Shown: piece by piece, positions 1 to 9,531 of the stretch
Position numbering within the stretch: the stretch's first letter is position 1
Layout: every line of letters begins with the position of its first letter
NCBI GenBank assembly: GCA_022539475.1
Contig: VCMS01000025.1
Location: 271,267-335,266 of the forward strand
DNA: 64,000 bases
DNA from: Gracilaria domingensis
Lineage: Eukaryota > Rhodophyta > Florideophyceae > Gracilariales > Gracilariaceae
Reading direction: 5' to 3'
Position numbers and translations under genes: made by a program
Notes under the pieces: model-generated
The model's input: the letters and a program-made list of their open reading frames with translations, nothing else
The model's database searches: none
What the model was told of the DNA's origin: nothing

Positions 1-146
1 GCTACGGTTGACCGTAAGCAAACGAAAGGATATCAAAAACGACCATCTCAAACATGAAGAGAAGCATGCTTGGATACGAAGGGCGAATAACGGAAAGTTG
101 GGCAAGCATTGATCGGCTGAGTGGTACGAGGTGGTTTGGCAAAGGA

Positions 147-293
147 TTAGTTAAGCTTCTTGAGCGGGTCGTTGGCGTACAACAGAGTGTCCGTAGAGGG
201 ATCCATTGAAGTTAGGGCGAGAACAGAGCCAATGGTCAACAAGATGAGACCAATGCTGCTCCAGAAAACGATTTGAAACATTCCAACCTCCAT
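147..293 (-). CDS. Short V-ATPase accessory subunit (ATP6AP2/renin-receptor C-terminus-like)
   Basis: A 48-residue open frame reads from the ATG at 293 to TAA at 147. It has a short N-terminus, one transmembrane segment (about residues 6-28) and a cytosolic tail. The order Phe-x-x-Val-x-Trp before the membrane span, then Met-Asp-Pro, an Asp and Leu-Tyr after it, matches the C-terminal membrane anchor and tail of ATP6AP2, the part that sits in the V-ATPase Vo ring. Family members are normally several hundred residues with a signal peptide and lumenal domain; none is visible here. The frame upstream of the ATG closes at a double TGA about 80 bases away. Either this is a minimal stand-alone form, or it is a last exon spliced to something unseen. 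It is divergent from the PAP2 gene. The family match is by eye. Confidence 0.5.
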   Translation of the reverse strand: MEVGMFQIVFWSSIGLILLTIGSVLALTSMDPSTDTLLYANDPLKKLN

Positions 294-321
294 GATGACT
301 CTGGTTGTGGTGGCGAGAGGC

Positions 322-349
322 AGGACGCGCTGGGTAGGACGCGCTGGGT
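322..349. repeat. 14-bp tandem duplication
   Basis: Two adjacent identical copies of a 14-bp unit (AGGACGCGCTGGGT) lie just upstream of the short V-ATPase-like ORF, in its presumed 5' leader. No function is evident. Confidence 0.8.
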
Positions 350-699
350 AGGTAGGGGAGCAAAGCGGTCTGCTGTTCGTTCATCAACGGAAATGCGCAA
401 CCGCAATGTAAATGGAGAAACGTGTACTCGTTTTCGTTGAATTGCACTCTGCCATTTGGCTGACCAATCACAGGTTTACGGCGATGACTCTGGGAAGATG
501 ACGGCTGCTTTTGGGCAGCGCCTGTCAGACGCCGTCAAGAGTCAGTCTGGGGCGAGCAGTAAGGCGGAATCTCAGCCTCGAGGGCTCCGCTGTGCTGCGG
601 TCATAGACCGTGCAGCAATGCCAGGTGAACCAACAGCATCGAGGCAGACACAACCGTCAGCACCAGCCTTCGCTTCCAGGCGTGCTTCCTCCCCAGCCG

Positions 700-1563
700 A
701 TGATTCAGCGGCTCGGCTTCTCTTGGCTGCCTCTGCGTCGCAAGGGGAGCGCGGTTTCTGTGAAAAAGATGACCAAACCCACAGCAGAGAGGAATGTGCC
801 CGCGCCATCTGCCAAATGGGATGTGCTAGTGTTGCTCGTGCTCATCGCGTTGTTGGTATACGTTGACGTGTTTGTGCCACCATACGTGCGACCTGTCAAT
901 TTGGACGATCCGGCCTATAAGTTCCCTCACATTCCAGACATTGTGCCTGCTGGCGCAGTGGTCGTGATCAACTTTTTCGGTCCCCTTATACCATTGTTTC
1001 TAACGCATTTCCGAACGCTAAGATTTATTAGACCCTTGTTTCTAATATACACACTGTCTCTCTTCGAGGCAAACATTCTAACCATGTTGATTACAACTGT
1101 CTTCAAAGCTATTGTTGGTAGGCCACGTCCGCATTTTTCCAGCGTTTGCGAATCATATGCTCCAAACGTGGAGAACCTCTGTGTAGGTCACGAAAGCGCT
1201 GTCAGAGAAGCAAGAAAGTCTTTTCCGAGCGGTCATTCGTCGTTATCATTCAGTGCTGCCACCTTTGTATTTCTATACCTAACACTTCGTCTTCGAATAG
1301 GCGAGGTAGATGCACCAGCCAGATTAGGGAGGATGGTGGTGGCTATCCTACCAATGACTGGCGCGGGACTCATTGCTGTATCGAGAACGATTGATTACCA
1401 TCACCATTATTCCGATATTGTTGCCGGTACTGCCATGGGAGTATCCATTGCCGCGTTTGTGTTTTGGAGCCGAATGAATTCTATGTCGAAGGCTATGCAA
1501 CTTGCAGATACAGAAAGAAATGAGTATATACCAGTTGCTGTCGTAAACGAGGATTCAGTATGA
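700..1563 (+). CDS. PAP2-family lipid phosphate phosphatase
   Basis: A 287-residue protein from the ATG at 700. The open frame runs further upstream, but its earlier start is GTG, so it was not used; ATG at 769 is an alternative. It is an integral membrane phosphatase of the LPP/phosphatidic acid phosphatase family, expected to dephosphorylate phosphatidate and related lipids in ER or other endomembranes. All three catalytic motifs are intact. The KX6RP-type motif is at about residues 136-144 (KAIVGRPRP). PSGH at about 177-180 includes the motif-2 histidine. SRX5HX3D is at about 227-238. About six hydrophobic spans surround them and the C-terminus is hydrophilic. No intron is needed. Substrate specificity cannot be read from the sequence. 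Confidence 0.92.
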   Translation: MIQRLGFSWLPLRRKGSAVSVKKMTKPTAERNVPAPSAKWDVLVLLVLIALLVYVDVFVPPYVRPVNLDDPAYKFPHIPDIVPAGAVVVINFFGPLIPLFLTHFRTLRFIRPLFLIYTLSLFEANILTMLITTVFKAIVGRPRPHFSSVCESYAPNVENLCVGHESAVREARKSFPSGHSSLSFSAATFVFLYLTLRLRIGEVDAPARLGRMVVAILPMTGAGLIAVSRTIDYHHHYSDIVAGTAMGVSIAAFVFWSRMNSMSKAMQLADTERNEYIPVAVVNEDSV

Positions 1564-2976
1564 CGCATGACGCATCAGTCTGACGAGTCGGTATAAAGAT
1601 GAAAGAGTCGAGTAACCGACGTGACAAATCATGCAGAATGTGATCACGAAAATGGCTTTACGTTTCCAGCTACAGGGTAGTTGTAACACGAAAGAAGCCC
1701 AACATGGTATGACGACATTTTGAAGAGATCCAGCTGTGATGAAATTTGTCGACGAAAGGCACGAAAGGCGCCAAGCACATTTGTGATTTCTACAGCTCTG
1801 TGAACTTTGGTTGAAAATAGGCTGCTATTACAGAATGAAACGTTCGAGGTTCATCGCATCCATGGTCTCCTGTTAAGCATAGAAAATCTAAAAGAATCAG
1901 AGCTAGGAAGGCTTTGAGCAGGAGAACTCGGTACTGAAATGGTTTCGTAGATGAAAGGGGCAGCCCTCAGAAAGAAAAGGGTCAAAGTTAAAAGTAAAAG
2001 GACCGTGACGCGATTCGATCGAAATTGACGTATCCTTGTATGAGAAGCAGTGACGCCGTTAGTTTTCACAAACTACGAAGATAATATGCCCTAAGAATGT
2101 TATGATTGACATATGTGGAACCGTGTACTCACATCTTCTTCGGGGAAGCCGTTACGGGTAGCAAAGGGCACGCGGCTTCTTCATCGAGCTCCGTTGTTGG
2201 CATTTTGGTTGTAGGATTCAATTGTTGATACATATGTTGAGGACGTAGTATCGCTACAGAAAGCAGTTAAACAGGGGTTTGACCTGCCGTAAGGACAGAG
2301 TTGATACACATGTTTACTGTGATGGTCTACAGCTCGTTGATGATCAGGTCAAGAGCAAGCTGCCTGGGCCCATACTACCCCTCGTGGTCCGTTGGATGAT
2401 TATGAATCCAGCAAATGTACAAGGGTAGGTGGCATGTCTCGTGCGTCAGAGGATGGCTCCAATACAACTCGTGACAAGCGAGTTCTTCGAGCAGGCTAGG
2501 AATGACACAGAATGGCATAACCCACATTGTGGCGCACAACAGCACGGGGCATTTGGTGAGGCCCAATCAAAATGCATACAGTTCGTAACTCAACATTGCC
2601 ACAACACACCGTTGATGCAGATTAGCATGGTTCGAAGTCCGAACGTATGATTACAAGGGTATAGATGGATGGTCGTAGACCGCTTCTTAGAAGCTAAGTT
2701 CAAAGGTAGCCCATGATGATTTCAAAGTTCGGGGAACGGTGCCTCTTCACGAAACACCCTTCTGGCCTTCCTGAAGAGAGAGAATAATCTAAATATATAA
2801 TACTCCTGTAGTTTCGGAATAGGGAACTGAGGACCAAAGTAAAGACGAAGAAACAACCTTCCCCAGACTCAACAGCTTTTAAAGCAAGACTTGCAAACTC
2901 GACTTTCGCATCCAGAGTAAAGCAACACCTTTTCATCTGGCGTGAGTTCCAGTTCTCACTTCAGAACGTTAAGTAA
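1564..2976. other. Intergenic, no gene recognised
   Basis: This 1.4-kb stretch lies between the convergent PAP2 and MFS genes. It holds only short open frames with no recognisable domain. The longest, about 72 residues on the minus strand (1851-2069), has one hydrophobic run and no family resemblance. No RNA gene or repeat was seen. Confidence 0.5.
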
Positions 2977-4311
2977 TCACTCTACAGCTTCTAGGTCCAT
3001 GGGTGCTTCGCAAGGACGTTCGACAAACTTTGAAGATCGCGAGAGAGCACACGAAGCAATCACACCAGTCACTGCAAGTGCCGCCAGCATAAAAAATGAA
3101 GCAATGTATTCACCTGTGATGTCTCGCAGGGCACCAACTCCCACATGAACAATGCTCATTCCAAGATTTTCAACAGCTTTGTAAACGCCCAACGCAAGCG
3201 GCACAATTGCATCTTCTACAGAAAGAGCAACGGAACTCATTAACGTGACGGGTGCAGCACCAAAGCCAACTGCTATAGATATCAAACCGAGGTACAGGAG
3301 AGTTGCGGATGAGATTGATTTCATCAAGGAAACTGAGCATAGAAGGGCGCCCAGGGTGAGCAAGACGCAGCAGCTGGCCAAAATGTAACCACGATGACCA
3401 GTTCTATCTTGCAGAACTCCAAATAATGGAGATGTAAAACCGGCGTATAACAGAAGCCCTCCAGATAGTAACCCAGAGTGTATAGGATTCCACCCAAACG
3501 ACGTTCGAAACGCATCCGGCGCGAAGTGTATCAGTGTGAACACTACACTCGCTACAACTAACCAGTCATATGATATAAGCCAAAACGGAATTGTAAGCTT
3601 CTTCATCATCATCTTCAGGAGACCAATGGACGGTATCGCAAAGGATGACACCGTTTGCGGGTTGAGTCTTGAGTACGCTACGGTTGCCAGAAATGGTGGT
3701 ATGCAGAACAGTACTGAACACCACATGGCAAAGTTCAGATTGAACTTATCGTACAAAACCGCTGGAAGAGTTAATCCAATGTACGAGGCCAGCCGGCTGA
3801 CTAGAAGCATCGCACCAAAGCCTATTCCAGACTGTGATCGAAAGCATTGTGCTATAATAGCTCCTTGTAGAGTGGTAAGCGCTCCATCGCATAAACCAAA
3901 GAGAAAACGACCAACTACGAGAAGTCCGTACGACGAATGCGCAACGCCTAAGGCGCAGAGAACGGTAGAAAGCATGATAAAAGAAGATAAGAGTATGGCC
4001 GACGGTGCGTAAGGAAAGCAACTCAAAGCCACACCGGAAACGACAGGCAGAACGATTCCAGGAATTGCTTGTGAGGAGAACAGAAGTCCATATTCGATCC
4101 GTTGCAAACTGAGGGCCTGAATGATAGCCGGACCCAAGGAAGAGAGTGAATGCTTGTTGTAGTGGGATCCTATAGTGATAAGGGACGTAGTGAAAAGCAG
4201 TATACCTCTATTGCACGAAACCTCGGCAGATGAGGGTTCAGTCTCACTGGATACCGCTTGATAATTGCGCTTGTCGGACTGAGTCATAATGCTCGTGTCA
4301 CAGAAATTCAA
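2977..4311 (-). CDS. Major facilitator superfamily transporter, MFSD1-like
   Basis: A 444-residue polytopic protein with about 11-12 hydrophobic segments in two halves joined by a central polar loop near residue 220. The N-terminal half has an MFS-type gate (GRFLFGLCDGA, about residues 130-140). The second half has a GVLQDRTGHRGY signature, which is the MFS A-like loop between helices 8 and 9. Near the C-terminus an ENLG segment followed by a glycine-rich helix resembles MFSD1, a lysosomal dipeptide exporter in animals. The N-terminus has a hydrophilic stretch of about 35 residues. The start is the first in-frame ATG, with a second Met at residue 9. It reads divergently from the PrmA gene. 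Substrate assignment beyond 'MFSD1-like' would be speculation. Confidence 0.8.
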   Translation of the reverse strand: MNFCDTSIMTQSDKRNYQAVSSETEPSSAEVSCNRGILLFTTSLITIGSHYNKHSLSSLGPAIIQALSLQRIEYGLLFSSQAIPGIVLPVVSGVALSCFPYAPSAILLSSFIMLSTVLCALGVAHSSYGLLVVGRFLFGLCDGALTTLQGAIIAQCFRSQSGIGFGAMLLVSRLASYIGLTLPAVLYDKFNLNFAMWCSVLFCIPPFLATVAYSRLNPQTVSSFAIPSIGLLKMMMKKLTIPFWLISYDWLVVASVVFTLIHFAPDAFRTSFGWNPIHSGLLSGGLLLYAGFTSPLFGVLQDRTGHRGYILASCCVLLTLGALLCSVSLMKSISSATLLYLGLISIAVGFGAAPVTLMSSVALSVEDAIVPLALGVYKAVENLGMSIVHVGVGALRDITGEYIASFFMLAALAVTGVIASCALSRSSKFVERPCEAPMDLEAVE

Positions 4312-5069
4312 CTTGGACGACGCGTTTGCTGTCCAGAGAGAGTAGTTTGAGTGTACTAAAGACTCAAATAGCAGAGCTCGTGTGGAACTCTAGCAGCAGC
4401 GGGTATTCAATCCTTAGGGGCTAACATATTATCCCTCCTCAACCATACGTTGGCTCTCAGCATGCCGCCAGTCTTCCAGCAGCTGGCCTGCGCTCGCGAG
4501 CGTAGCAATGACCGTACTCTCTTGCACAGTATCATATCATACAGTACAACACACTTTCGAGTACCGACGGTACACTTCAGATCAATAATTGAGATTTGTA
4601 GTTTTATTACAACATTCTGCATGTCTTAGACGCATTATGCTCTGATCGGGAGTTTGGAATGATCCTCAGAATTGATATGATACCAACGGTACTGTAGTAC
4701 CTGAAGCTGGTATCCCTCTTCCCGTCGGTAGAAGCCATTTGCAACTCACCATAACAGGAAGGGACGGTCCACATCGTCGTGAAAGATGCAATTAGGTCTC
4801 TGAAAGGGGAAAACTTGTTCTCGCTCAAACCAGGTTTGCAAGCTGAGGATCGCATGCAATTCACGCAGCCACAGAACCAGACTACTTCCGAACTCCGTCT
4901 TCTCTTGAGGGCCGGTTGCTCTTCTATTGCGTAATTGTTGAGTCTAATCGCAATTGACAGCGCAATACTCCCCACGAAAGCACTCAGATATAAACACAGA
5001 GCAAAGAGCCTTCACGCTTTCTGCGGAACAGCTTATATTAGCATTCTGCAAACGAGACGAATAGTTTCA
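4312..5069. other. Divergent intergenic region between MFS and PrmA genes
   Basis: About 760 bases separate the two divergent start codons, so both promoters should lie here. An open frame in phase with PrmA begins at a TTG (4935) after a stop. Its leader would be basic and hydroxylated, like an organelle transit peptide, but it contains no ATG. No other gene or repeat was seen. Confidence 0.5.
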
Positions 5070-6029
5070 ATGCCGCTTCACCGAATTCAAGTATCCATCC
5101 AATTTTCTGAGGAGGCTAATTTCATCTCAGACTTTCTCTTTGAACTAGGCGCTTTATCAGTCTCAGTTGAGGACGGCTTTCGTGGAACTGATTATGAAAC
5201 TCCCATTTTTGACGAACCTCCACTATTAGGGACACTGGCTGCGAAACCAATTCCAATACTCTGGAAGAATGCCAAAATCTCTGCTCTCTATCCAATCCAA
5301 TGTGACATAGAACAACTTACAATGCTAATCGCAACGGAATTCAACCTCGTCGAATCGCCCATATTCTCGTTAGAAAGCGATCTGTTCGATGAGAAGGATC
5401 CAGACACATGGATCCGAGAAGTGCAAGCGTCGTTTGTGCCGATTGTTGTTGGGCGAATTCGCATCTCGTTCCCATGGCACGACGTGGATCCTTCGTTCAC
5501 AAACATCAAACTGGAACCAGGATGTGCTTTTGGCACTGGTGAGCATCCCACAACGAAACTCTGTCTAGGTTGGCTTCAAAGGACGATTAAGCCCAATATG
5601 ACGCTACTGGATTTTGGAACCGGAAGTGGGATACTGGCGATTGCAGCCGTTTTATTCGGTGAGGGTATCCATGCAGTTGGAGTTGATCTCGACGTGAATG
5701 CCGTAAGCACTGCGATATCCAACGCTAAGAGAAATCATGTACTGGATGATGTTGTATTTTGCGAAAGTTGCGATGAGCCTCAAGGTAAGAAGTATGATGT
5801 TATCGTGGCAAACATTTTGGCAGAACCTCTGAAGTGGCTCGCAGCTAAACTGGTCTGTCAACTGAAGCCTGGAGGTTACATCGGCCTCGCCGGTGTTTTG
5901 TGCTCACAAGCTGTAGACGTCATGCAGAGTTATCAGCGTGAAGGAATTGTTCTTGAACAGGCGGAGGTAGATAACAACTGGGCACTGCTGATCGGAAGAA
6001 AGCCTGCAAGCCAACCCAAACACGAATGA
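5070..6029 (+). CDS. prmA: Ribosomal protein L11 methyltransferase, PrmA family
   Basis: A 319-residue SAM-dependent methyltransferase from the first in-frame ATG at 5070. PrmA trimethylates ribosomal protein L11, and eukaryotic nuclear copies usually serve plastid or mitochondrial ribosomes. An N-terminal substrate-binding domain (about 1-140) is followed by the PrmA-specific PGCAFGTGEHPTT motif (about 149-161). Then come the SAM-binding glycine motif LDFGTGSG (about 180-187), an acidic VGVDLD strand end, and the catalytic-loop motif VANILAEP (about 246-253). Length and motif order fit the bacterial enzyme closely. An upstream in-phase stretch without ATG (from 4935) looks like a transit peptide and could be reached by splicing or a non-ATG start. 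Organelle targeting is inferred. Confidence 0.9.
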   Translation: MPLHRIQVSIQFSEEANFISDFLFELGALSVSVEDGFRGTDYETPIFDEPPLLGTLAAKPIPILWKNAKISALYPIQCDIEQLTMLIATEFNLVESPIFSLESDLFDEKDPDTWIREVQASFVPIVVGRIRISFPWHDVDPSFTNIKLEPGCAFGTGEHPTTKLCLGWLQRTIKPNMTLLDFGTGSGILAIAAVLFGEGIHAVGVDLDVNAVSTAISNAKRNHVLDDVVFCESCDEPQGKKYDVIVANILAEPLKWLAAKLVCQLKPGGYIGLAGVLCSQAVDVMQSYQREGIVLEQAEVDNNWALLIGRKPASQPKHE

Positions 6030-6897
6030 ATCGTTTGTACAGGAATTCGAAGCAATGAAAATGTCCCGACTCTCACACAGAAGTAAATATCTGGCAATTG
6101 GAGGTACGACGATGTAATTTTTGAGAAAGAATGAAAGCAGGTTGACGTCGCGACGGCCTTAGGAAAAACTACGCACTGTGAGGAACAGCGAAACCCAACT
6201 TCAATAAATTTATTGCTCCCGAAGAAAATTTTCTCCCACTTACCGTCGTCCGTTTCGTGCGTGACAGCGAGAGCTACACGCTAAATACTGTGCCACTTTA
6301 TAGCGGTACGAGCTTAATTTTCAGCGTCCATTGAATATTGACGCTATTCATTGCCTCCGATGCTTCTGATTCTCCACTTACGATACGTTAGATTCTCCCA
6401 CGTTGCACACTCAAACAGAACCGTGGAATGCGCTCGTACGTCTTTGCAGGACAACACGATTTGCAATTGCGTTCCACAAAACGCGCCACAAAAACGCGCC
6501 ACAAAAACGCGCCATGATAACCTAGGTCAAAGAAAGTTTACTGGTGCTAATCTGGCCTATTTTGCTGGAGTTCTCAGCGAGAACAAGTTCACTCAAATGG
6601 CGCCAACTCACCCCATGTGTTCTATTCCAGTTCCGTTCGTTAAAGGTTCAACAAACTTGGTTCCTACTCTCCGGACCTCCACTCTCGCGTACTTAGAGCC
6701 ACCCGCAGCCGTTTGCCGTCGCCATACTCATCTCTCAAACCAGTTGCGTCTCGTCAACCCGCCCGACTATCCGCATACCCAAATCTATGCCGCTCTTCGT
6801 AGTCCTTGTTCAACGCAACTCAAGCTTTTACGACCCGCATGCACAAGTCATCGTGCAATTATCTGAAAAGTCACCTGCTTAGCGCTCTCAGAATTAT
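6030..6897. other. Region upstream of the hAT transposase gene
   Basis: No convincing gene was found. An open frame of about 170 residues (6351-6866) has no domain and skewed composition, and it is probably leader or noncoding sequence of the hAT element. I looked for a hAT-type terminal inverted repeat (CA-starting, 8-bp target duplication) pairing this region with 9307-9420 and could not identify one by eye. Confidence 0.4.
6474..6513. repeat. 13-bp tandem repeat, three copies
   Basis: About three consecutive copies of a 13-bp unit (CCACAAAAACGCG; the first copy lacks one A) lie about 390 bases upstream of the hAT transposase start. Subterminal repeats of this kind can be transposase-binding sites, but that role is only inferred here. 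Confidence 0.75.
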
Positions 6898-9306
6898 ATG
6901 TCGACAAACAACAATACCGAAGCGCATAATTCTGAGTCGTCTACCACCCGCAAGGTAGGACGTAAACGCAGCTGGTGGCTGAGAGAATGCTTCTCGTTAC
7001 AGCAAGACAGCGATCCTGCTATTCAAACGGAGAACGTCTACACCACCTGCAACGGCTGCGGGTGGCAGACGAAGGCGGAGACACCAAACGCGACTCAACT
7101 GGGAAACCACCTGCTGCAGTGCAACTTCACATCCTCTGACACCCTAGCCAGGCTGCTAAAGTCTCCCTCGCCCCTACGCGCATATCGCAGATTGGGTTCA
7201 TCTTCCGAATGTTTCGAGATACCAATAACTCCTTCTAAGGTTAGTCACCAGGAAGGTGTCAGCTCAACTGCCAGAGCTGTTGTGCTGAGAAACGAAAGAA
7301 CTCAGGCGGAAGCAATAGGAGAGACAGATCAGAAAGCTTTGGCGAAGAAGGTGTCACGATTGCATGATCTACTTACACGACTTATCGTGCACAATATGTT
7401 GCCGTTCAGCATCTTAAGTAGAAACGAAGATAAGAATGAGCTCATCAAAATTATTAAGCTGCTTGACCCTCGACTTGAACGCCATGTACCAACTATCGAA
7501 CGTATGGCTACAAAAAACATAGAAGGATATTACGAGACTCAATTGAAATTGGTTAAGTCATCAATAGCTTCCTCTCTCCGTCAGACATATGGTACTCTGA
7601 TTTTTGACGGTTGGACAGACTGTAACTCTGAGAGTGTTGTGAATGTCCTCCTGACAATTACTGGGGTTAACCGTTCGAGACTTACTTATTTTCTAAGATC
7701 AGTGTATACGGGATCTACGAGCTGCGACGCTATGTTTTATGCTGACATTGTTGACTCTGTATTCAGGGACTTTGGGGATATGAAGCGAATTACGGGAGTC
7801 GTGAGTGACAACACTGCCTCTTGTGTGAAGGCGAAGGAAGAAATTGTGAGGAGGTACAACCACGTTATCGCTGGGCAGGACCAGACCCATGTTGCTAATC
7901 TCCTTATGCAAGATGTAGGTGGGCTACAGTGGGTATCTGATATACTAGTTACAGTTTCTGGGGTGGTGAATGATTTGCGCAAACATTCAAAGCTGTATTT
8001 TCGCTTTAAACAGTTGAAGGATCAGTTCAACGTGGGTCTCCGTAATTCTGGGTACCTCACAAGTAATAGGGAGTTGGATCAGTACGGAAGAGTGGCTCCA
8101 ATAAGAACGGCCGTCCTGCCCATGAAGATGGCCTCCACGCGTTTCGCAAGCGCGGAAGGAATGCTACACTCCTTTATCAGAGGTAAGCCTATAAACCAAC
8201 AGTTAGTGGACTGTACTGACTTTCATAGTAGTCTTTATGGCAACAGAAACACCCGCCGGCGAGAAAACTTTGAAGCTATCGTTCGAGACAACACTTTATT
8301 TGAGAAGTGCGGGGACATATATTATGTACTTCGAATCATGCGGCAATACCTGCGCGTATTCGATGACGATAGTTCCGTCATATCTGAAGTTTTTCCTGCC
8401 ACACGACAGCTTGAGCAGAAACTACGAGTTCTGCCACTGACGTCGTTCTTCACATTAGAGCGAAGGGAGGAAGTTCTGGCCTGCTTCAGCAGTCGAATGA
8501 AGGAGGAAACGCGAAGGATTCCTTTACTGACATCTCTTCACTTGGTAGCGTACTTCCTGGACATCCGCAGCATAAACGACGACGTCACCGATTATAACGC
8601 GCAGGTGTTGAAGCAAATCCGCGCGTTCGTTTGCTCAGAGGTGTTCCCGCCGACGCAAAAACTGTCCAGTTCGGGCGGTGTCGACGGCGCTGTTCACCGG
8701 ATGTTTGAAGAATTTAGCTTTACCCGGTTGTCTTGGCGGTCTCAGGCCGATAACCCCACGCAAAGGGAATCACTCATGGCATTCAAGAACATTCCTGTGC
8801 TGTATTGGATGCAGTTCAGAGGTAATTCCTGTCTAAGAGAGTTTTCTCTTCCGGTTTTGTCCGTAAGCCCGTCATCGGCAAGTGTAGAAAGGAGCTTCAG
8901 CCTTCAAGGAAGGATTAGAACTCCTTCCCGCAACAGGCTTCACCCACTTAAAGTGGAGAAAATGATCTTCTGCGCCTTTAATCGGGCTCTGGACTCCCAG
9001 AAACGACAGCCTCAGAAGCGCGCAATGAGGCCTACTTGCACTCGCGTTGCCGATCCGAGAGTATCGGACACTCAAGAGCACACAGCCCCGACACCACTAG
9101 AAATGACAGTAACGGATCCTGGTGGAACAGAAGACTTCGTTTCTTATTTTGATATGGAACCAACTGTTGAAGATATCAACGAAGACGTCAATGATGAGGA
9201 GGCCGTAACAGAGGTCATTATTGAGTCGGCGTTCTCGGATGTAGAGAATGAACAAAGCGAAGCTCACCTTCCTGACTCAAATATTATGCGCAGCCTGTTT
9301 GCATAA
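6898..9306 (+). CDS. hAT-superfamily transposase, full-length ORF
   Basis: An uninterrupted 802-residue ORF from an ATG. A BED-like zinc finger (CNGCGW...H...C, about residues 50-75) should bind DNA. A DUF659-type/RNase-H-fold region begins near residue 235 (FDGWTD) and includes a GVVSDNTASC segment, the usual place of the second catalytic Asp. The hAT C-terminal dimerisation block is clear at about 658-668 (SSASVERSFS), followed by RNRLHPLKVEKM. An acidic tail of about 100 residues is added after it. Absence of frameshifts or stops suggests recent insertion or maintained function, possibly domestication. Terminal repeats were not identified. The gene lies between two host genes and reads in the same direction as both. 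Confidence 0.88.
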   Translation: MSTNNNTEAHNSESSTTRKVGRKRSWWLRECFSLQQDSDPAIQTENVYTTCNGCGWQTKAETPNATQLGNHLLQCNFTSSDTLARLLKSPSPLRAYRRLGSSSECFEIPITPSKVSHQEGVSSTARAVVLRNERTQAEAIGETDQKALAKKVSRLHDLLTRLIVHNMLPFSILSRNEDKNELIKIIKLLDPRLERHVPTIERMATKNIEGYYETQLKLVKSSIASSLRQTYGTLIFDGWTDCNSESVVNVLLTITGVNRSRLTYFLRSVYTGSTSCDAMFYADIVDSVFRDFGDMKRITGVVSDNTASCVKAKEEIVRRYNHVIAGQDQTHVANLLMQDVGGLQWVSDILVTVSGVVNDLRKHSKLYFRFKQLKDQFNVGLRNSGYLTSNRELDQYGRVAPIRTAVLPMKMASTRFASAEGMLHSFIRGKPINQQLVDCTDFHSSLYGNRNTRRRENFEAIVRDNTLFEKCGDIYYVLRIMRQYLRVFDDDSSVISEVFPATRQLEQKLRVLPLTSFFTLERREEVLACFSSRMKEETRRIPLLTSLHLVAYFLDIRSINDDVTDYNAQVLKQIRAFVCSEVFPPTQKLSSSGGVDGAVHRMFEEFSFTRLSWRSQADNPTQRESLMAFKNIPVLYWMQFRGNSCLREFSLPVLSVSPSSASVERSFSLQGRIRTPSRNRLHPLKVEKMIFCAFNRALDSQKRQPQKRAMRPTCTRVADPRVSDTQEHTAPTPLEMTVTDPGGTEDFVSYFDMEPTVEDINEDVNDEEAVTEVIIESAFSDVENEQSEAHLPDSNIMRSLFA

Positions 9307-9531
9307 ATAACTTCAATGATACTTACCTTTGTTGTGTCCACGCGGTCGTGCCGAAGCAACAAATGTTCAGATGGTGAGCGTTTTGTCTTCAGGGGTACTC
9401 ACAAGGTTCAACTCTGAGCTCATAATAATGTGGTAAGGCTAGAGTTCCTTTTCTCACTCTACTTCTTGTTTCCTTCTTCCCCTTTGAAGGTAGAAACGAT
9501 CTGCGTCTGGTGCTGCGTGCTGGCCTTGACC

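Noticed and set aside
610-699. N-terminal extension of the PAP2 protein
   Set aside because: Begins at GTG and has low-complexity Gln/His composition; ATG 700 is the supported start.
4935-5069. Transit-peptide-like extension of PrmA
   Set aside because: The frame starts at TTG after a stop with no ATG; kept only as a possible spliced or non-ATG leader.
6351-6866. 171-codon ORF upstream of the hAT transposase
   Set aside because: No domain and odd composition; likely element leader.
9430-9531. N-terminal extension of GDT1
   Set aside because: Starts at GTG; the ATG at 9532 has a good context.
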